Shown: positions 12,622 to 24,842 of the stretch, piece after piece
Layout of the letters: each line of letters opens with the position of its first letter
Position numbering within the stretch: position 1 is the stretch's first letter
Made by a program: the position numbers and the translations under genes
Assembly (NCBI GenBank): GCA_038093975.1
Contig: JBBPTG010000077.1
Location: 58,789-122,788 of the forward strand
DNA from: Chalciporus piperatus
Taxonomy: Eukaryota > Basidiomycota > Agaricomycetes > Boletales > Boletaceae
Length of the DNA stretch: 64,000 nt
Direction: 5' to 3'
The notes under the pieces: model-generated
Told to the model about the DNA's origin: nothing
Databases searched by the model: none
The model's input: the letters and a program-made list of their open reading frames with translations, nothing else

Positions 12622-15281
12622 ATGCTAGGGGGTTTCCCCATCCGCTGGCCACGTCCTCTACCCTCCTCTACCGCTCTTCTCGCCTTATTCCTCCTCATTA
12701 CACCCGTTTGGTCAATATGGCCTTTCCCTCCCAAGCGATTTGGCAAGAACTCTCTCATACAGGCGGGTTCTATGGGATTGAACGACGGTGACCGAGTAGT
12801 TGCGTTTGGGGATTTCAACGGGGACCAATTGTGAGTGATATCTTATTCGTCCTTGCGGTCGTATAGATGAAATTGGACCGAAAGCCTTGACGTGTTGACA
12901 CTTGACCCGAATCAACAAGTTCTGTCTGTGTATCTCTGGAATCACAGTGAGCACTGATATCGCTGCACCATCTTATCCATTCCATGTCTCACGATGCTGC
13001 TCAGACAAATTCGTTTTCGAGAAGACCTCACAATTACATCTGTCGACATCTGTCTATAACGTCATTCCCGGAGATTTCACGCTCGATGGGAAACTCGACA
13101 TTCTGGTGATGAGCGCGAATTCTGCGACGACACTCGATATGGCACTTTACAAGGGTAACCATGATGGGACTTTCCGTGCGTATTTGAACATGCAGTAGCT
13201 AACAGGCATTGGTGTTTGACGAGTCGTGCAGAGCCCACACCGATATCAACCACTTCTTCCACACACTCTCAACCTATACCTGTCGATTTAAATGGGGATA
13301 TGAAGATTGATATGCTTGGGATGGCGCCTACAAGCAAGGGCACTTCGCAGCTGAAAGCATGGAGGAACACCTGGAACGCGACCCAAAGCCATCCAACACT
13401 ATTCGACCTGTGAGCACGGATGTACGTCATAAACAATCTCGCTGACTTGCTTCCAGTATCGATCCACCGTTCGAAGATGCACAGTGCACGCTAGCTTCTC
13501 CACACAGTAATGCAATTATTGATCTAAATGGGGATTGTCTTGCAGGTTTGTTTGGTTCGATAACTTGAGAGGAATGCTAACTCACCCATGCTCTAGATAT
13601 ATTTCTTGTTTGTGACGACGGATCTGGCAAAATGTCTTTTCAAATATGGGTAAATAACAAGGATTCCGGGTTTTCACTCGCGCAACATCAGTCTCTCCCT
13701 TCTGGGGTTCAGGCGATTACTTTCGCCGACATTGGTAGGCTCAATTCTTGCTAATGCGACTCGTGGCTTATGTTGGCCACAGATCGAGATGGCACCATCG
13801 ACATGGTATTTCCCACCTGCTCCTCCATATCATCGACCTCTGGCGTTGGTTCCAACTGCCTGATCAACATCGCATATAACAAGCAAATACCTGTCTGTTC
13901 GTCTGCAAGGTCCCAGAGCACGAATAAGCAAGGAAAGCAGCTTTGTCGACAACCAGAAGAGCTTTGCGTTGCAGACCCAAGCTTCAAGTTTGACCTCACC
14001 GCTAACGAGAGTAACGACGTGAGAACGCGTATTAGCCTTGCCTTGCATTCTTGATGCTTAGTGCAGTTTAGGCTTTCGTGCAGATTCCTTTCTCGGCTAT
14101 GGTTCGCTCGCCTTCGAGCTCCCTTCTCGTACTTGATACCACTTTCTCCCCACCTCTACCTCTTCCTGTCCGACTCGGAGACACAAATTTGGATGGCTTC
14201 CCGGAGTTATCAATGATCGCTGCGACGGCAGACAGGCACACGCCCAAAGTTTTGATTTCGGAACCCTGCACTAAGGGCCTTCCAGGGTGTGATGCACATG
14301 GACAGGGGCGACGTGGTTTTAGGTTACTCGAGAAGGGCGCAGAGAGTTTAGAGTCTATTTATGATGCGCGGGGTGTGGCATACATTGACATGGATGAAGA
14401 CGTGCGTTCCCTCGCAGATGCAAAAGAATCCAATGTGCTTATTTCAAACAGGGGACTCTCGATCTCGTCGTTCAGAGAACGGGTGCTCAAGGTCAAGGGA
14501 CAGTATCGTTCATCCAGAACAACTTTTATTACGACGCCTTTTTCCTTAAGGCAATCGGTGAGTTCAAGAATTCCTCCATATCGCGCGCTATTGACCGACT
14601 GGTTCAGTGTTGAACGGCGCGTGCAACAATGGCTGGTGTACCTTGCCGAATGGCTCAAACTACCTCGTAAGTGATGTGCCGTCTAACGTTGTACTGCTTT
14701 CTGATTGCTCTGAAGCCTTTTGGAGTGAGCTACTCGGGAGCGTCGTACAAGTATACTGTTCTTGACACCTCTGGCCAGCGCTCGGCCGCTCAAGGTGAGA
14801 GGTCAGGATTTTTGACATGTGCATGCACACTCACCTCTCTCAAAGTTGGCCAGCTCCCTCAGACTTCTTACCACTCGCTTCTCACTCCTTACTCATTTTT
14901 CGGTCTTGGTCGGACGAATAACTACATCGAGAACCTCTTTGTCGGATCTACGAAACATACTAAAGACCACTTCATCAACATGGAGGGTGTCATCCCTAAC
15001 TCTCGTGTCGTCATCCATCCACCTCCCGGGGTCAGTGAGGGATCATGGAAACGCGAGCTATTTTTGCGGCCGGGTCAGTGGATTCCTTGGGTGACGTTGA
15101 CGGTCGTTGTGGCTACTACGATATTGGCGATCGTCGTGTTCGTATTGCATCTTAGCGAGAAGGTGAGTTGCTTGCATCTTGGCTGTCGATTCTCACTGAA
15201 CAGTGCCGTCAACCGACACAGCGAGAAGACGAATTGGAAAGAAGAAGGGCATCGCATCACATTAACTTTGATGCGCTTTAG
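12622..15281 (+). CDS. FG-GAP/VCBS repeat type I membrane protein, ITFG1 (TIP) family
   Basis: Starts with a signal sequence (STALLALFLLITPVWSIWPFPP). Repeated calcium-loop-like blades of an integrin-alpha-type beta-propeller follow: VVAFGDFNGDQL, VIPGDFTLDGKLDILVM, PVDLNGDMKIDMLGM, IIDLNGDCLADIFLV, ADIDRDGTIDMVFP and RLGDTNLDGFPELSMIA. The C-terminal region has one membrane span (WVTLTVVVATTILAIVVFVL) and a short basic cytoplasmic tail ending RASHHINFDAL, with TAG at 15279-15281. Signal, DxNxDG blades, and one C-terminal span with a short tail match the T-cell immunomodulatory protein/ITFG1 family, whose fungal role is unclear. Start ATG 12622. About ten introns interrupt the frame. Confidence 0.88.
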
Positions 15282-15987
15282 AGTCAAAGGGACGCTAGCT
15301 CATTGGTAACTTATATACTACGGTTGTATAATATTGCTGGAACATCTAGGTGCTGGAATATGTCGTGCTTCGTGTTCATACATGAAGTTACGGTCGTCTA
15401 AGTTGTCCCGCCCAGGCCCAATCCCTCATCCAGCCCATCCCCTGTTATCATTGCAATCCATATGAAAGGCGCCCATCGACGCTGTACTCTCCAACTTGGT
15501 TTTTGCTTGGTGGTTCAACTGTGACTCAATTTGCTCATCACGGTTGATTGCTTTCGCATCGAAGGCCGACAGAGCAGTCAACACGTAGTTGTTGATGGTG
15601 CTAGTGCCATCGGCTTAGTGTCCGGAGGGCGTCGCCAGCTGTCCTACCTCTGTGCTGAATGGTATGTTCCGCCAGTGCTTTTAGCAGGCAAACCAGGGGG
15701 GCAAACCTACATCGAGTCTCTTCAGGCAGACCCGCACGAATAAACGGATGGGCCAAGCGATGGAAGTGGGAAGAAGGAAGAGAGAACAGGGCAAGAACGC
15801 AGTGAGTCCATGTTTTAAAATATGTGGACCCCGAAGGGCTGATAAGCAGTAGCGAGCTGGCGAGTGTTTGAAGACCAAATCAACTTGTGTAATCAACGTT
15901 GCTTCGTCGGTAACTTACATACACTACGGTCGTATAATATCTGCCGGGATAAATCATCCGTCTTCAGATTATCGGGTCCTTGGGGAG
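15282..15987. other. Gap between convergent genes, bounded by an imperfect direct repeat
   Basis: The two flanking genes end toward each other here. Near each end lies a copy of a roughly 35-bp imperfect repeat (GGTAACTTA...TACGGT...GTATAATAT) at about 15305-15340 and 15910-15947. The DNA between has no convincing gene; the open frames at 15531-15743 (+) and 15681-15896 (-) carry no recognisable motif. Confidence 0.55.
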
Positions 15988-17195
15988 CTATAGTTTGGTC
16001 ATGAGCCGCCATTTAGTGTCCTTCCCCTCACCACCAAGCCTCGCAACCTTTCCTTCCGACTCTAGCTTCTTCAGATGCTGATCGACGCTCCGCGCCGCAG
16101 GCTCCCACAGATTCTGAGGGTACGCAGCGTATATCTTGGAGACAATCCCCCAAGTGGACCAAGAGGAGCCTTGCGCGTCCTCTGGATCCCGTTGCAACAC
16201 CTGTACGATCTGTCCTTCTCTCTCCATTCGGTGTCGAATGTACATGGTTATCACTTGTTCGCCATGCTGTACTACGGGGCCGTGACCAGGGTAGAGAACC
16301 GTGTACTTGTCACGATGAGATAGAAGCGAGCGGAGCGTCGATATATACGTTCCAAGATCCTCGAAGATGGCTGTTCCCTGTCCGAGGATGGTGTCAGCGG
16401 TGTATAGCGCATTCTCGGATGGGAATAGGAGGGAGATGGAATCTTCGGTGTGTCCTGGGGAGTGGATGACCTGAAAGCTAGCGTTTGGGTCCGAAGCAGG
16501 ATCAGCGCGGGTGATGGGGAACGTTTGACCGTCGTGCAAGTCATGCAGTAATGATCCATTTGGACTGGACTCATATAGCTCTGGTTCGATCGACTGAATG
16601 GCGAGTTGGAACCTCTCGCCCAGTAACCCCGTATGTGGGAACTTGTGTATCCTCGGTGGTCGGAACGGGAGAGGGGTGTTTCGAGCGTCCCACAAGTTAC
16701 GGAGGAGGTTTAACACGGATGAGAGTCCACCGACGTGGTCTAGATGCCAGTGTGAGATGATGATGTCCGAGACGTGCTGTTGTCCTGATCCTACACCACC
16801 CGGATCGCCCAGTCGGTCTTGGAGGGCGGATTCGAGGAGTGGAATGTATCCTGGTATACCTTCGCCGGTGTCGATGAGCATGTAGGGGGTGCGTTCGCCG
16901 ACGAGGTAGGTGTTCGTGCCTGAGATCATAGATGGGTCACAGCTGGTTAACGAATGCAAGGACATGTACGAGAGTGAGAATTCACCCTGTAATGCGAGCT
17001 TTCCGGGATTCTGTTACTCAGACATGAGGGCGTCTGTGCAGTGGTGGGTGATTGCAGAGGCTCACCTGGCCGAGAATACGGACGATGCGGTCGCTGAGCT
17101 ATTATACAGTTCGGATAGTTGGTTCGTAGACTTGGCTGAGATTTGGTGTATGTGCTTACCCGCACGACCGATGCTAATGCTTCTAGTTTTTCCAT
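15988..17195 (-). CDS. LACTB2-like metallo-beta-lactamase-fold hydrolase
   Basis: Human LACTB2 is a single-strand RNA endonuclease of mitochondria. This protein has the zinc site HWHLDHVGG (HxHxDH), then VIHSPGHTEDS, LYTADTILG and VLYPGHGPVV, and ends in a winged-helix-like tail (LKKLESEGKVARLG). The N-terminus is built from small exons that I could join exactly: MEKLEALASVVR, then LSDRIVRILGQ, then NPGKLALQ, spliced into GTNTYLVGERTPYMLIDTG. Start ATG at 17193-17195, stop at 15988. The large exon is 15988 to about 16922. The zinc ligands are intact. It stands back-to-back with a truncated kinase gene whose open frame begins only 40 bp from this start codon. Confidence 0.9.
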
Positions 17196-17234
17196 GTCAG
17201 CCCTAGTGGAAGGTGAACGTTTGAACGACTGTAG

Positions 17235-18193
17235 GGGAAACTACGTGGCCGAAGAGGCAGATTCGTCATTCCAAGGGGTCGCCCGTCGGAGTTGGAATTT
17301 GGTAGTGTAGACTCACTACGAAAATTTCCTAATGAGTGTACGCTCCGTGACATCAGCCCGGGTAATGTGATGGTAGTGATTCGTGACTGGCTAGCCGCAA
17401 CAGCAGTACCAGACCAGAACTCCCAGCCGCGTTCGGGTCTGCTGGCAAACTGGGGACTTGCCCTCCGTTTACCGGGGTTTGTGGAGGTTGTGCCTGAAGC
17501 TGCGGGTTTGACTGGTTATGAATGGGATAACTGCGGGCTTGAATACGACCGCACGGTAGGCCTCAGTTATCATAGCTTGTCGAGTGGCCTAATCCGAGTC
17601 TACTCCAGGGGACACTTCCTTTCATGGCCTCAGAGCTTTTGTCGGACGAGGAGGGAACTAAAGTGGCGCATGCACCCCACCACGACGTAGAATCCTTCTT
17701 CTGGGTGATCATTTGGATCATGTGCAACTTCTCGGGTCCGTATAACAACGTACGGAACTGGGACCATTTCAAGAGTTACACTCGAGACGTCTCTCCACCG
17801 CAGTCTCTGATCCGAAGCAAGAAACCCCTGAGTTTTTCAGATGTTCTTGGAGATCGCCTTCTTCGACGCTGGTCCTTCAAGCAGTTCGAGGAATACTTTG
17901 ATCCGTTTTGGACAGATCCAGCGATCTTACGTGGTATGGAGGAGATGTACAATATCTTCTTGCCTCCCGGGATTGTCTATCTCGATGGTGTCAACGGGTG
18001 GCAGACTTCTTTCCCTCCACCTTGCTCGCATGGCAAGATGATATCCGTCTTGGCGGACATCGTCACAAAGCTCCAAGCTGACCCTAAGCTCACAGAGGAC
18101 CAGCTCACCATTGCTCGACAGCGCTTTGCGTCCACCTTCAAGACCACGCCGGACGTTGATATAGGGCCCTTGTCACCAAGCACAACACTCTGA
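17235..18193 (+). pseudogene. FunK1-type fungal protein kinase, 5'-truncated remnant
   Basis: FunK1 kinases are a family expanded in mushroom fungi. The sequence shows the catalytic loop LRDISPGNVMV and then LLANWGLAL. An intron at about 17552-17604 fits exactly and gives RTGTLPFMASELL, followed by HDVESFFWVIIWI, a run typical of the FunK1 C-lobe. The kinase N-lobe is absent. The open frame begins after a stop at 17232-17234 and holds no ATG before the catalytic loop. The neighbouring hydrolase gene starts at 17195, so there is no room for the missing half. Two key positions are changed: His before RD is Leu, and the metal-binding Asp expected in the IDW-like motif is Asn (ANW). The C-lobe frame is otherwise intact to the stop at 18191-18193. 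I read it as a decaying or non-catalytic fragment. Confidence 0.78.
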
Positions 18194-18428
18194 CACAGCC
18201 ATGGACAGCTCCGAGTCGGTTCTCCACTGTACCTGCAAACTCCCATTCTCCTTTCCTACCAACCACATCTGGTTCATCTTCCTCGCCTGAATGTGGGTCC
18301 AAGCGCAAGAGAGAGGGCACTTAGTACTAGGAAGCGCATCATGTCTGCTCCGTGTTACTCTCGTTACATTAGTTTCAAAGATCGACTTCATGACAGATAT
18401 ATTTCCGACTTACGGTCGTAATTTTAAT

Positions 18429-19399
18429 CTACATGTCAAACTCGAAATCCGAATCTGAATCCCCTGACTTTCGCACATTCTTTGAAGATTTCACATTCGT
18501 TCTCGTTCCCGCTGATCGCATACGAGAAGACGGGTCATCGTCGTCTTCATCAGAGCTATCACTTTGGGCGCGGGCGTTATTTGTGAAAGAATGCGAGGGG
18601 GGATCTATGGCACCACACAGCATGAGGATCGCCTCGAGTTCTTCACAGAATTAACAGTATTAGTATACTGGGAACGTACAACAGAGGTTTGACATACCTT
18701 CGAGTCTTCTTTCACGGTCCGCGCCCCAGGCAATAAGCTGATTTCTAATCTCCCCTTTCCGATAAACGATAAGCATCGGTATGCGGCTATCTGGTAGATC
18801 TGCTATACACTTGTTGCCCACGATAGAAACGAACTTGGTTCGTGGATAACGTTGTGCTAAATCACGGATGTGTTGGAATGTACGATCGCTTCTTGGGATA
18901 CTTAAGTGAGGTTAGGATTGCTGAACTGCGCAGCATGCAGACCAAGGAGAACATGCTTACCCGTCCTTGTACAGAAAACAAATCACCCCTGTGCCCTTCT
19001 CGTCCTCGTCGTCCTCTTCGTTAATCTTGCTTGCCTCAGTGACTTCCCTTGTGTAGTCCTCTCTGCCGATCGGATTTACCCTCCCGAAGCGCGCACGCTT
19101 GATTTCCTTCCGCTCCTCAGCGGTCCGCTGTCGGTAAACAGCATCCACTGTGCGCTGTAAATCGTCGTCAGTGACCTCCTCTCCTAGCTCACGGAGTTCT
19201 TCTGGAGTGAGATCTGCTAGTGCTTCGTGGAGTGTCGGAGACTGCGGGGGAGATGGTGTCGGCGGTGATGTCTCTCGTGGTGGTATGATACCATGTTTAC
19301 GAAGGGCGTCGTTGCTGGGTGTGTTGAGTTCTATGAGCTTGTATCTGTGATATACAGTTCTGCTCACAATTCGGTGTCCTCGTTCGGGTTTACCGCCAT
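18429..19399 (-). CDS. PLP2: Phosducin-like protein, Plp2/PDCL3 type
   Basis: Phosducin-like proteins of this class work with the CCT chaperonin in folding actin and tubulin. Exon 1 (MAVNPNEDTE) joins by a clean GT-AG intron to FNDALRKHGIIPPRE, the class signature. Then come LHEALADLTPEELRELGE, a charged helix (AEERKEIKRARFGRVNPI) and a thioredoxin-fold domain (VICFLYKDG, KFVSIVGNKCIADLPDSRIP, MLIVYRKGE). The acidic Ser/Asp tail ends DSDSDFEFDM, with TAG at 18429-18431. Start ATG at 19397-19399. The Dicer gene starts 184 bp away on the other strand. Confidence 0.88.
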
Positions 19400-19583
19400 T
19401 GTGTCGAAGGTTGAAGAGGCTGACGCTGGGTGGCTGGATTAGGAAGGCTGTAATCAGCGTCAGGATAGCGACGCGGACTTGAATGGTCTTTTCTCTTTCG
19501 CTGCTGCCAACACTCTCCCACCTCTCAGAGATGTACTGATATCAAAGCCATTTAGGTCAATCTCATAGCTGAAATCTACCTTG

Positions 19584-22500
19584 ATGACCGTCACGACAAC
19601 CGTCCCAACGACGACTGCCAAGACAATCCAGGGTCATACCGTAACCGTCAATGAGTCAATTCTTCCCCGCAAGTACCAAGAGGAAATATTCAGGCGCGCT
19701 CAAGAGCACAATATCATCGCCGCTCTCGACACAGGGAGCGGAAAAACCCTCATCAGCATCCTTCTCATAAAATGGGTCGTTTTACAGCCGAGCTCGGTCG
19801 GAAAAGCCGTCGTATTTCTCGTACCAAAGGTAGCACTCGTTGAACAACAGGCCGAATTCATCGCTTCTCAAACGCCTTTGAGGGTGCGCAAGTTTCATGG
19901 AAGCCTCGATCTGGAACTCTCCGATAGGTCGAATTGGAAGAGCTCGTTTGAGAAAGCGGATGTAGTCGTAATGACTGGTAAGTGCGCATCAGATGTCGGG
20001 CGAAGGAGCTTGTTTCGACAACGATGTCCACAGCTCAGATATTCCTTAATATCCTTACCCATTCACATTGGAACATCGATAAAGTGGGTGTTCTCCAGAT
20101 AATGCCACATTCCTGTTTTTACTCAATTAACCCTGTCGATCAAGGTCTCGTTGATCATTTTCGATGAGTGTCACCACACCCGCAAGAACCACGCTTATAA
20201 CGGAATAATGCGCGAATACTTCCAAGTTCATCCCGCTGAACGGCCCAAGGTATTTGGCATGACAGCATCGCCTATTTGGAACCCCAAAGACGCAGAAGGG
20301 TCATTGTTGACTTTGGAAAAAAACTTGGATGCCACAGTCATCGCTGTACGTGAGCATGTTACGGAGTTGCTGGAAAACTCTCCGCGCCCTGTAGAAGTGC
20401 GTATGATTCATATTCTTCGTTGGCTGTTGAACGAACTCATATATCCCCCAAAGATAATTAAGGAGTACCTCCCACCACCTGATAACTACCTCTATCTGAA
20501 CCCGTGTTTGTGGGACACACTGTCGCTCTTCCAGTCCGACAATGTTGACATATCATGGGACAAATTGCAGATGAAGTACCACGTCACCCGGAATAGCCTA
20601 GGTCCTTACTCAGCGGACCTCTTCATATATCACGAGGTTCGTACGCGCGTCAATCAGCTTCTTCTAGAGGTCGGCGCTTCCGATGATTGCGTCGTCAACC
20701 ACCTCAACGGTCAAGATGCCATGGACATCGACGATCCCCCGATATGCCCAAACCCCTCATCGATCCCTATCGCTATTGAGCAGATTGATTCCATCCTGTC
20801 TGATTTCAAGCCCTTTTTCGATGACCCTTCCGCCTCTCCACCCGCTGTACCGATCCCTGTTCCGCTAGCTTGGTGTACCCCCAAGGTTAAGGCTCTCACT
20901 GAGATCCTTCTTTCGTACCATACCCCTACGTTCCATGGCATCGTGTTTGTGGAGCAGCGACAGGTCGCTGCCTGCCTTGCCAAGATACTCTCCAAAATAC
21001 CTGAGTTAAGAGGGCGTATCAGATGCGCAGAGCTTGTCGGTCACGGCGGCGGCCATGGCGGACGAAACAAGGGAGGCCCTAACACTGGCCTAGGCACAGG
21101 TGTAAACGTGAAGGGAATGGGGTTGGCCAGACAGCAAGATACGGTTCGGTCGTTCAGGAAGTCGTACGAGGAAGGTGGTCTGAATCTTCGTACGTCATTT
21201 CCCGCTGTATCCGTGCGGGTTACAGAATTATTGACTCTCTTTGACCAGTGATTGCTACATCTGTTGCCGAGGAGGGCTTGGATTTTCCGGTGTGTCCTTC
21301 AGCTTATGTCGTCGGACCAAATTCTGATGAACCTTTTTAGGCCTGTGACCTCGTGATCCGCTTCGACCCCCTCCATCATATGGTCGGATATGTCCAATCG
21401 AGAGGAAGGGCCCGAACGAAAACTTCCACTTTTGTCATCATGGCCCAGGCAGGTCACACGACTCACCTGGATCGCTACAGGATCTTCCAGGAAATCGAGC
21501 CCGAGCTCAAGAGAGTCTACCAGACGCGGGAGAATCCCACCCGACCCGCTTCACCCGAGCCTTCTTCTGACTCCGAGGAGGGTGAGCTAGAAGAAGACGA
21601 CCCCGAAGACCTTGCCGCGCGTGAGCGGTACATCGTTCCATCTACAGGAGCGGTGCTTACGTACGGCTCTGCAATCGGGTTGATCAACTACCTCTGTTCG
21701 TTAATCCCACATGACGCATACAGCCTTCCCCCCATGCCCAAGTACAGCGGTGATTACGCCGCTATCTTAGAGCTTCCATCAAGCCTCCCCCTCCCAGTTG
21801 ATCGCCTCATCTACCGAGGGCCCACCCGAAACTCCAAGCGCGAAGCGAAACGCGCCGTTGCATTCATGGCCGTCAAAGCCCTCCACAAACTCGACGTCTT
21901 CGACGATTATCTCCTTCCCTCGACCGGCTCCAAGGGAAAGAGCGACTACGATGCTGATGGGCGAAGGCTGTCTGATATCTCTGAAATCCCGGATATCATG
22001 GATGTCTCCGTCCAGGACCCGTGGACGCTTGGTCCTCGATTGCGCATGCATGTCATCGCGATCGATGGGGTAGACGCTGCGGGCCTTATCACTGGCACTG
22101 AGCTGCCCGCGCTCGATCTATCCAGCGAGGGGCATACCATAACCATGCGCTGTACAGACGAACTCATGTTCGATCCGGAGGAGGAATGGGAAAAGCTCCG
22201 CATGCTCGAGGAGTACACCAAGATGGGCATCTGGTTCTGCATTACCGGGCGTCCGATCCCACTGCCCATGACATGCTTCCTCGTTCCCCTCACGGAGCAC
22301 AACTGCATCGATTTCGAGGCAGTCAAGCGTGTCGTTGACGAACCATACGGCACATACGATTGGAGCGGAGTCACCGAGGAAGACTACGATAAGAGGATGG
22401 TTATGAATTGTAATCTTTACGGCCGCGCTAGCATTCTTCACAATATACGACACGATCTCACTGCTCTATCTACACCACCACCTGACTCTCGCGAAGCTCC

Positions 22501-24431
22501 CTGTGCAACCTATCACGAATACTTTACGCAGAAATGGACAAGGAAGAACCGTGAAGCCTTCGTTCCGACTGATTGCCCACTTATCGAGGTCGTCAATCTT
22601 CCTCGCTGCCCTTCTGGACTCTACCGCCCGAAATATAGGCATCAATCTATCGATAACCACGTACGTCACACAGTGCGTGTGGGGTCTATCGCCCCGCAGG
22701 GTGCATGTAGGGTTATCCACTTCCCCCAGTCGGTTTACCAAGCGTTCCTATTCCTTCCCCGTGTCTGCAGACGTGCAACAGATCTTTATCGGGCGAGAGA
22801 GGAGCGCTTGCAGCTCGGCTTGCCCCCCATCGAGGACGACCTTCTCATCGAGGGATCCACCCTACCCACTACAAACGCGACATGGAACAACCAGCGTTTG
22901 GAGACGCTGGGAGATTCCGTACTCAAGGTCACCTGCACAGTCCACATCATGAATAAATTCCCTCACCGACATGAAGGACAACTGTCTCAACTTCGTCAGA
23001 GCAGCATATCCAATCGGACTCTGCTCGCACGCGCCAAGGAAATAGGCCTTGAGCGATTCTTGACATCGGAGGCCCAGAGCCTTCATGTATGGAGATACAT
23101 GGTACCCGAAGACTCCGACATCACGGACTGTCTCACTCGAGCTAGGCACATAGCACGCAGACAATATCCCCGTCGAAGCTTGCAGGACTGCATGGAGGCA
23201 ACTCTGGGAGCAGCATTTCTAACGGGGGGCATTGAGATGGCGTTACGGGCGGGTGACGCCCTGGAACTATCAATGGGAGGTCCTCTTCCGTGGTCACTGC
23301 GCTACTCTCGTCTCCCGGAACCATCCCCGGTCCCGCCAATGTTTGCGGACCTGCAAGCTTCGATGGGGTACGAATTCCATCGCGGCGAGTTGCTTGTCGA
23401 GGCTATAACGCATCCATCGTTCACCACCTCTGCGGGATCATCGTACCAACGCCTGGAATTTCTCGGTGATGGTAAGCTAATTCTTCCTCAGGAGGCACGT
23501 GGCTCTGATACTTAGGTTTGATTAAGCGGTGATTGACTTGGTTATAATGCGACACCTTTTTCGAAAATTCCCCGAAGCGACCTCTGGTCAACTCTCTGCT
23601 GCTCGCTCTCGCGCTGTCTGTGGTCCCACACTAGCTTCAGTAGCAGTTAACCGTCTCGGACTCCACAGGCATTTGCTCATCAACAATGTCGAACTGAGCA
23701 CCGCCATCACGCGACATGTCCCCCTTCTCGAATCTCTCGCGCCTGAAGATGCGATTATCAAGGGGTGGAAATACGATCCCCCCAAAGCACTGAGCGACGT
23801 GCTAGAGAGTCTTGTAGGCGCGGTCCTTGTGGACAGCGCATACAACTTTGAAAAGACTGCTGCAGTCGTTGAGGTAGTGATGAGCGATGTACTGGATGTG
23901 CTTACTACCAATCTGCCAAGGGATCCGGTGTCGGAGTTGATGGTGTGGGCCGCCACAGAGGGCTGCAAGCGGATTGCATTTCAGCAAGTATATTGTACTC
24001 CTCTTTTGACAAAGGCTGACCAGTTCTTTTTCGGGTCGTGTAGGAAAAGTCAGAGTAATGCGGACCTCCGAAGGAACGATAGCGTCGCAGTCATTGTCCA
24101 TGACATCGCCGTTGCGGGTCCCATTACAGCGGCTAACCTTTCGTTGTCCAAAGGTCTCGCCGCCGAGCGCGCACGCGCCCTTTTGGGTGACCCAAACTCC
24201 GAAATGAATCTTGCCAAACTGTGCGACTGTCGCAAGGTGATAGAGGAGCAGATGGAGGTCTCTGCTGAGCCTCCTGCTGACCAGCCAACTCAGAAGGCTA
24301 CAGACGAGACCGAGGAGGGTTTTGCGACCATCGCACAACAGAAGCTAGAGGAGGACTGTCTACCCCCGGGTGATATCACACGGGAACCGGAGGATGATCT
24401 TGACGATGAGACGACGTTAACCAACATTTGA
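19584..24431 (+). CDS. DCL: Dicer-like ribonuclease III
   Basis: Cuts long double-stranded RNA into small RNAs for RNA silencing. Domains in order: DExD/H helicase with Walker A ALDTGSGKTL (about 19722) and Walker B IIFDECHHTRK (about 20153); helicase C with ATSVAEEGLDFPACDLVIRF and VQSRGRAR; and a Dicer dimerisation domain (STGAVLTYGSAIGLINYLC). A poorly conserved middle may hold a PAZ-like region. RNase IIIa has RLETLGDSVLKV and QDCMEATLGAAFL; RNase IIIb has RLEFLGD, an intron, AVIDLVIM and LSDVLESLVGAVL. A dsRNA-binding-like tail (about 23960-24240) precedes an acidic end. Acidic catalytic residues are present in both RNase III domains. The first true ATG in frame is 19584 (MTVTTTVPTTTAK). 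A Gly-rich insertion lies in helicase C. Few introns, with one very long coding exon (about 21340-23473). Confidence 0.95.
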
Positions 24432-24842
24432 ATCGCCATGCCATGGCCGTGTCAATCCAGAAAGGGGGGTTGGCTATCCAGGATTCTTGGGATGAACTGC
24501 TGGCGATCCTTTGCTTCCTGGCGAACGGTTGTTAGCGGTTGTTTCCACGCTCCTTGCACCTCTTCACATTTTCTTCACATCTCATTCTTGTCATTGCTTG
24601 ATGTATTCCCCAAGTCATGATCACACGACGCTTTTTGCATGCATAGTGGTACCCAGACCTATCTTCTTGGAAGTTTTAGCATACTTAGACGCAATACGAT
24701 GCTGCAAGGATGGTTGACGCGATCTGCAAACATGACCAAATAGCGGTTGTGCAACCATTTGCCACGGCCGAGTCTGAGCCGTCTTCACAGAATTTGTTGC
24801 TTTAGATTCAGAACTTGCTGCGGTCCAAAGCGATTTACCACT
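24432..24842. other. Gap between Dicer and V-ATPase subunit a
   Basis: 3' flank of the Dicer gene and promoter of the next plus-strand gene. Short open frames at 24438-24717 carry no motif. No RNA gene or repeat recognised. Confidence 0.5.

Noticed and set aside
14078..14674. 198-codon open frame as a separate gene
   Set aside because: It carries a propeller blade (RLGDTNLDGFPELSMIA) in the order expected for the ITFG1-like gene and joins it by splicing, so it is an exon with read-through intron.
15531..15743. 70-codon open frame in the gap between ITFG1-like and LACTB2-like genes
   Set aside because: No motif, no splice partners, and an overlapping minus-strand frame of similar size; likely chance.
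22503..22952. 149-codon second-frame open frame inside Dicer
   Set aside because: Overlaps the long RNase III-region exon in another frame; a shadow.
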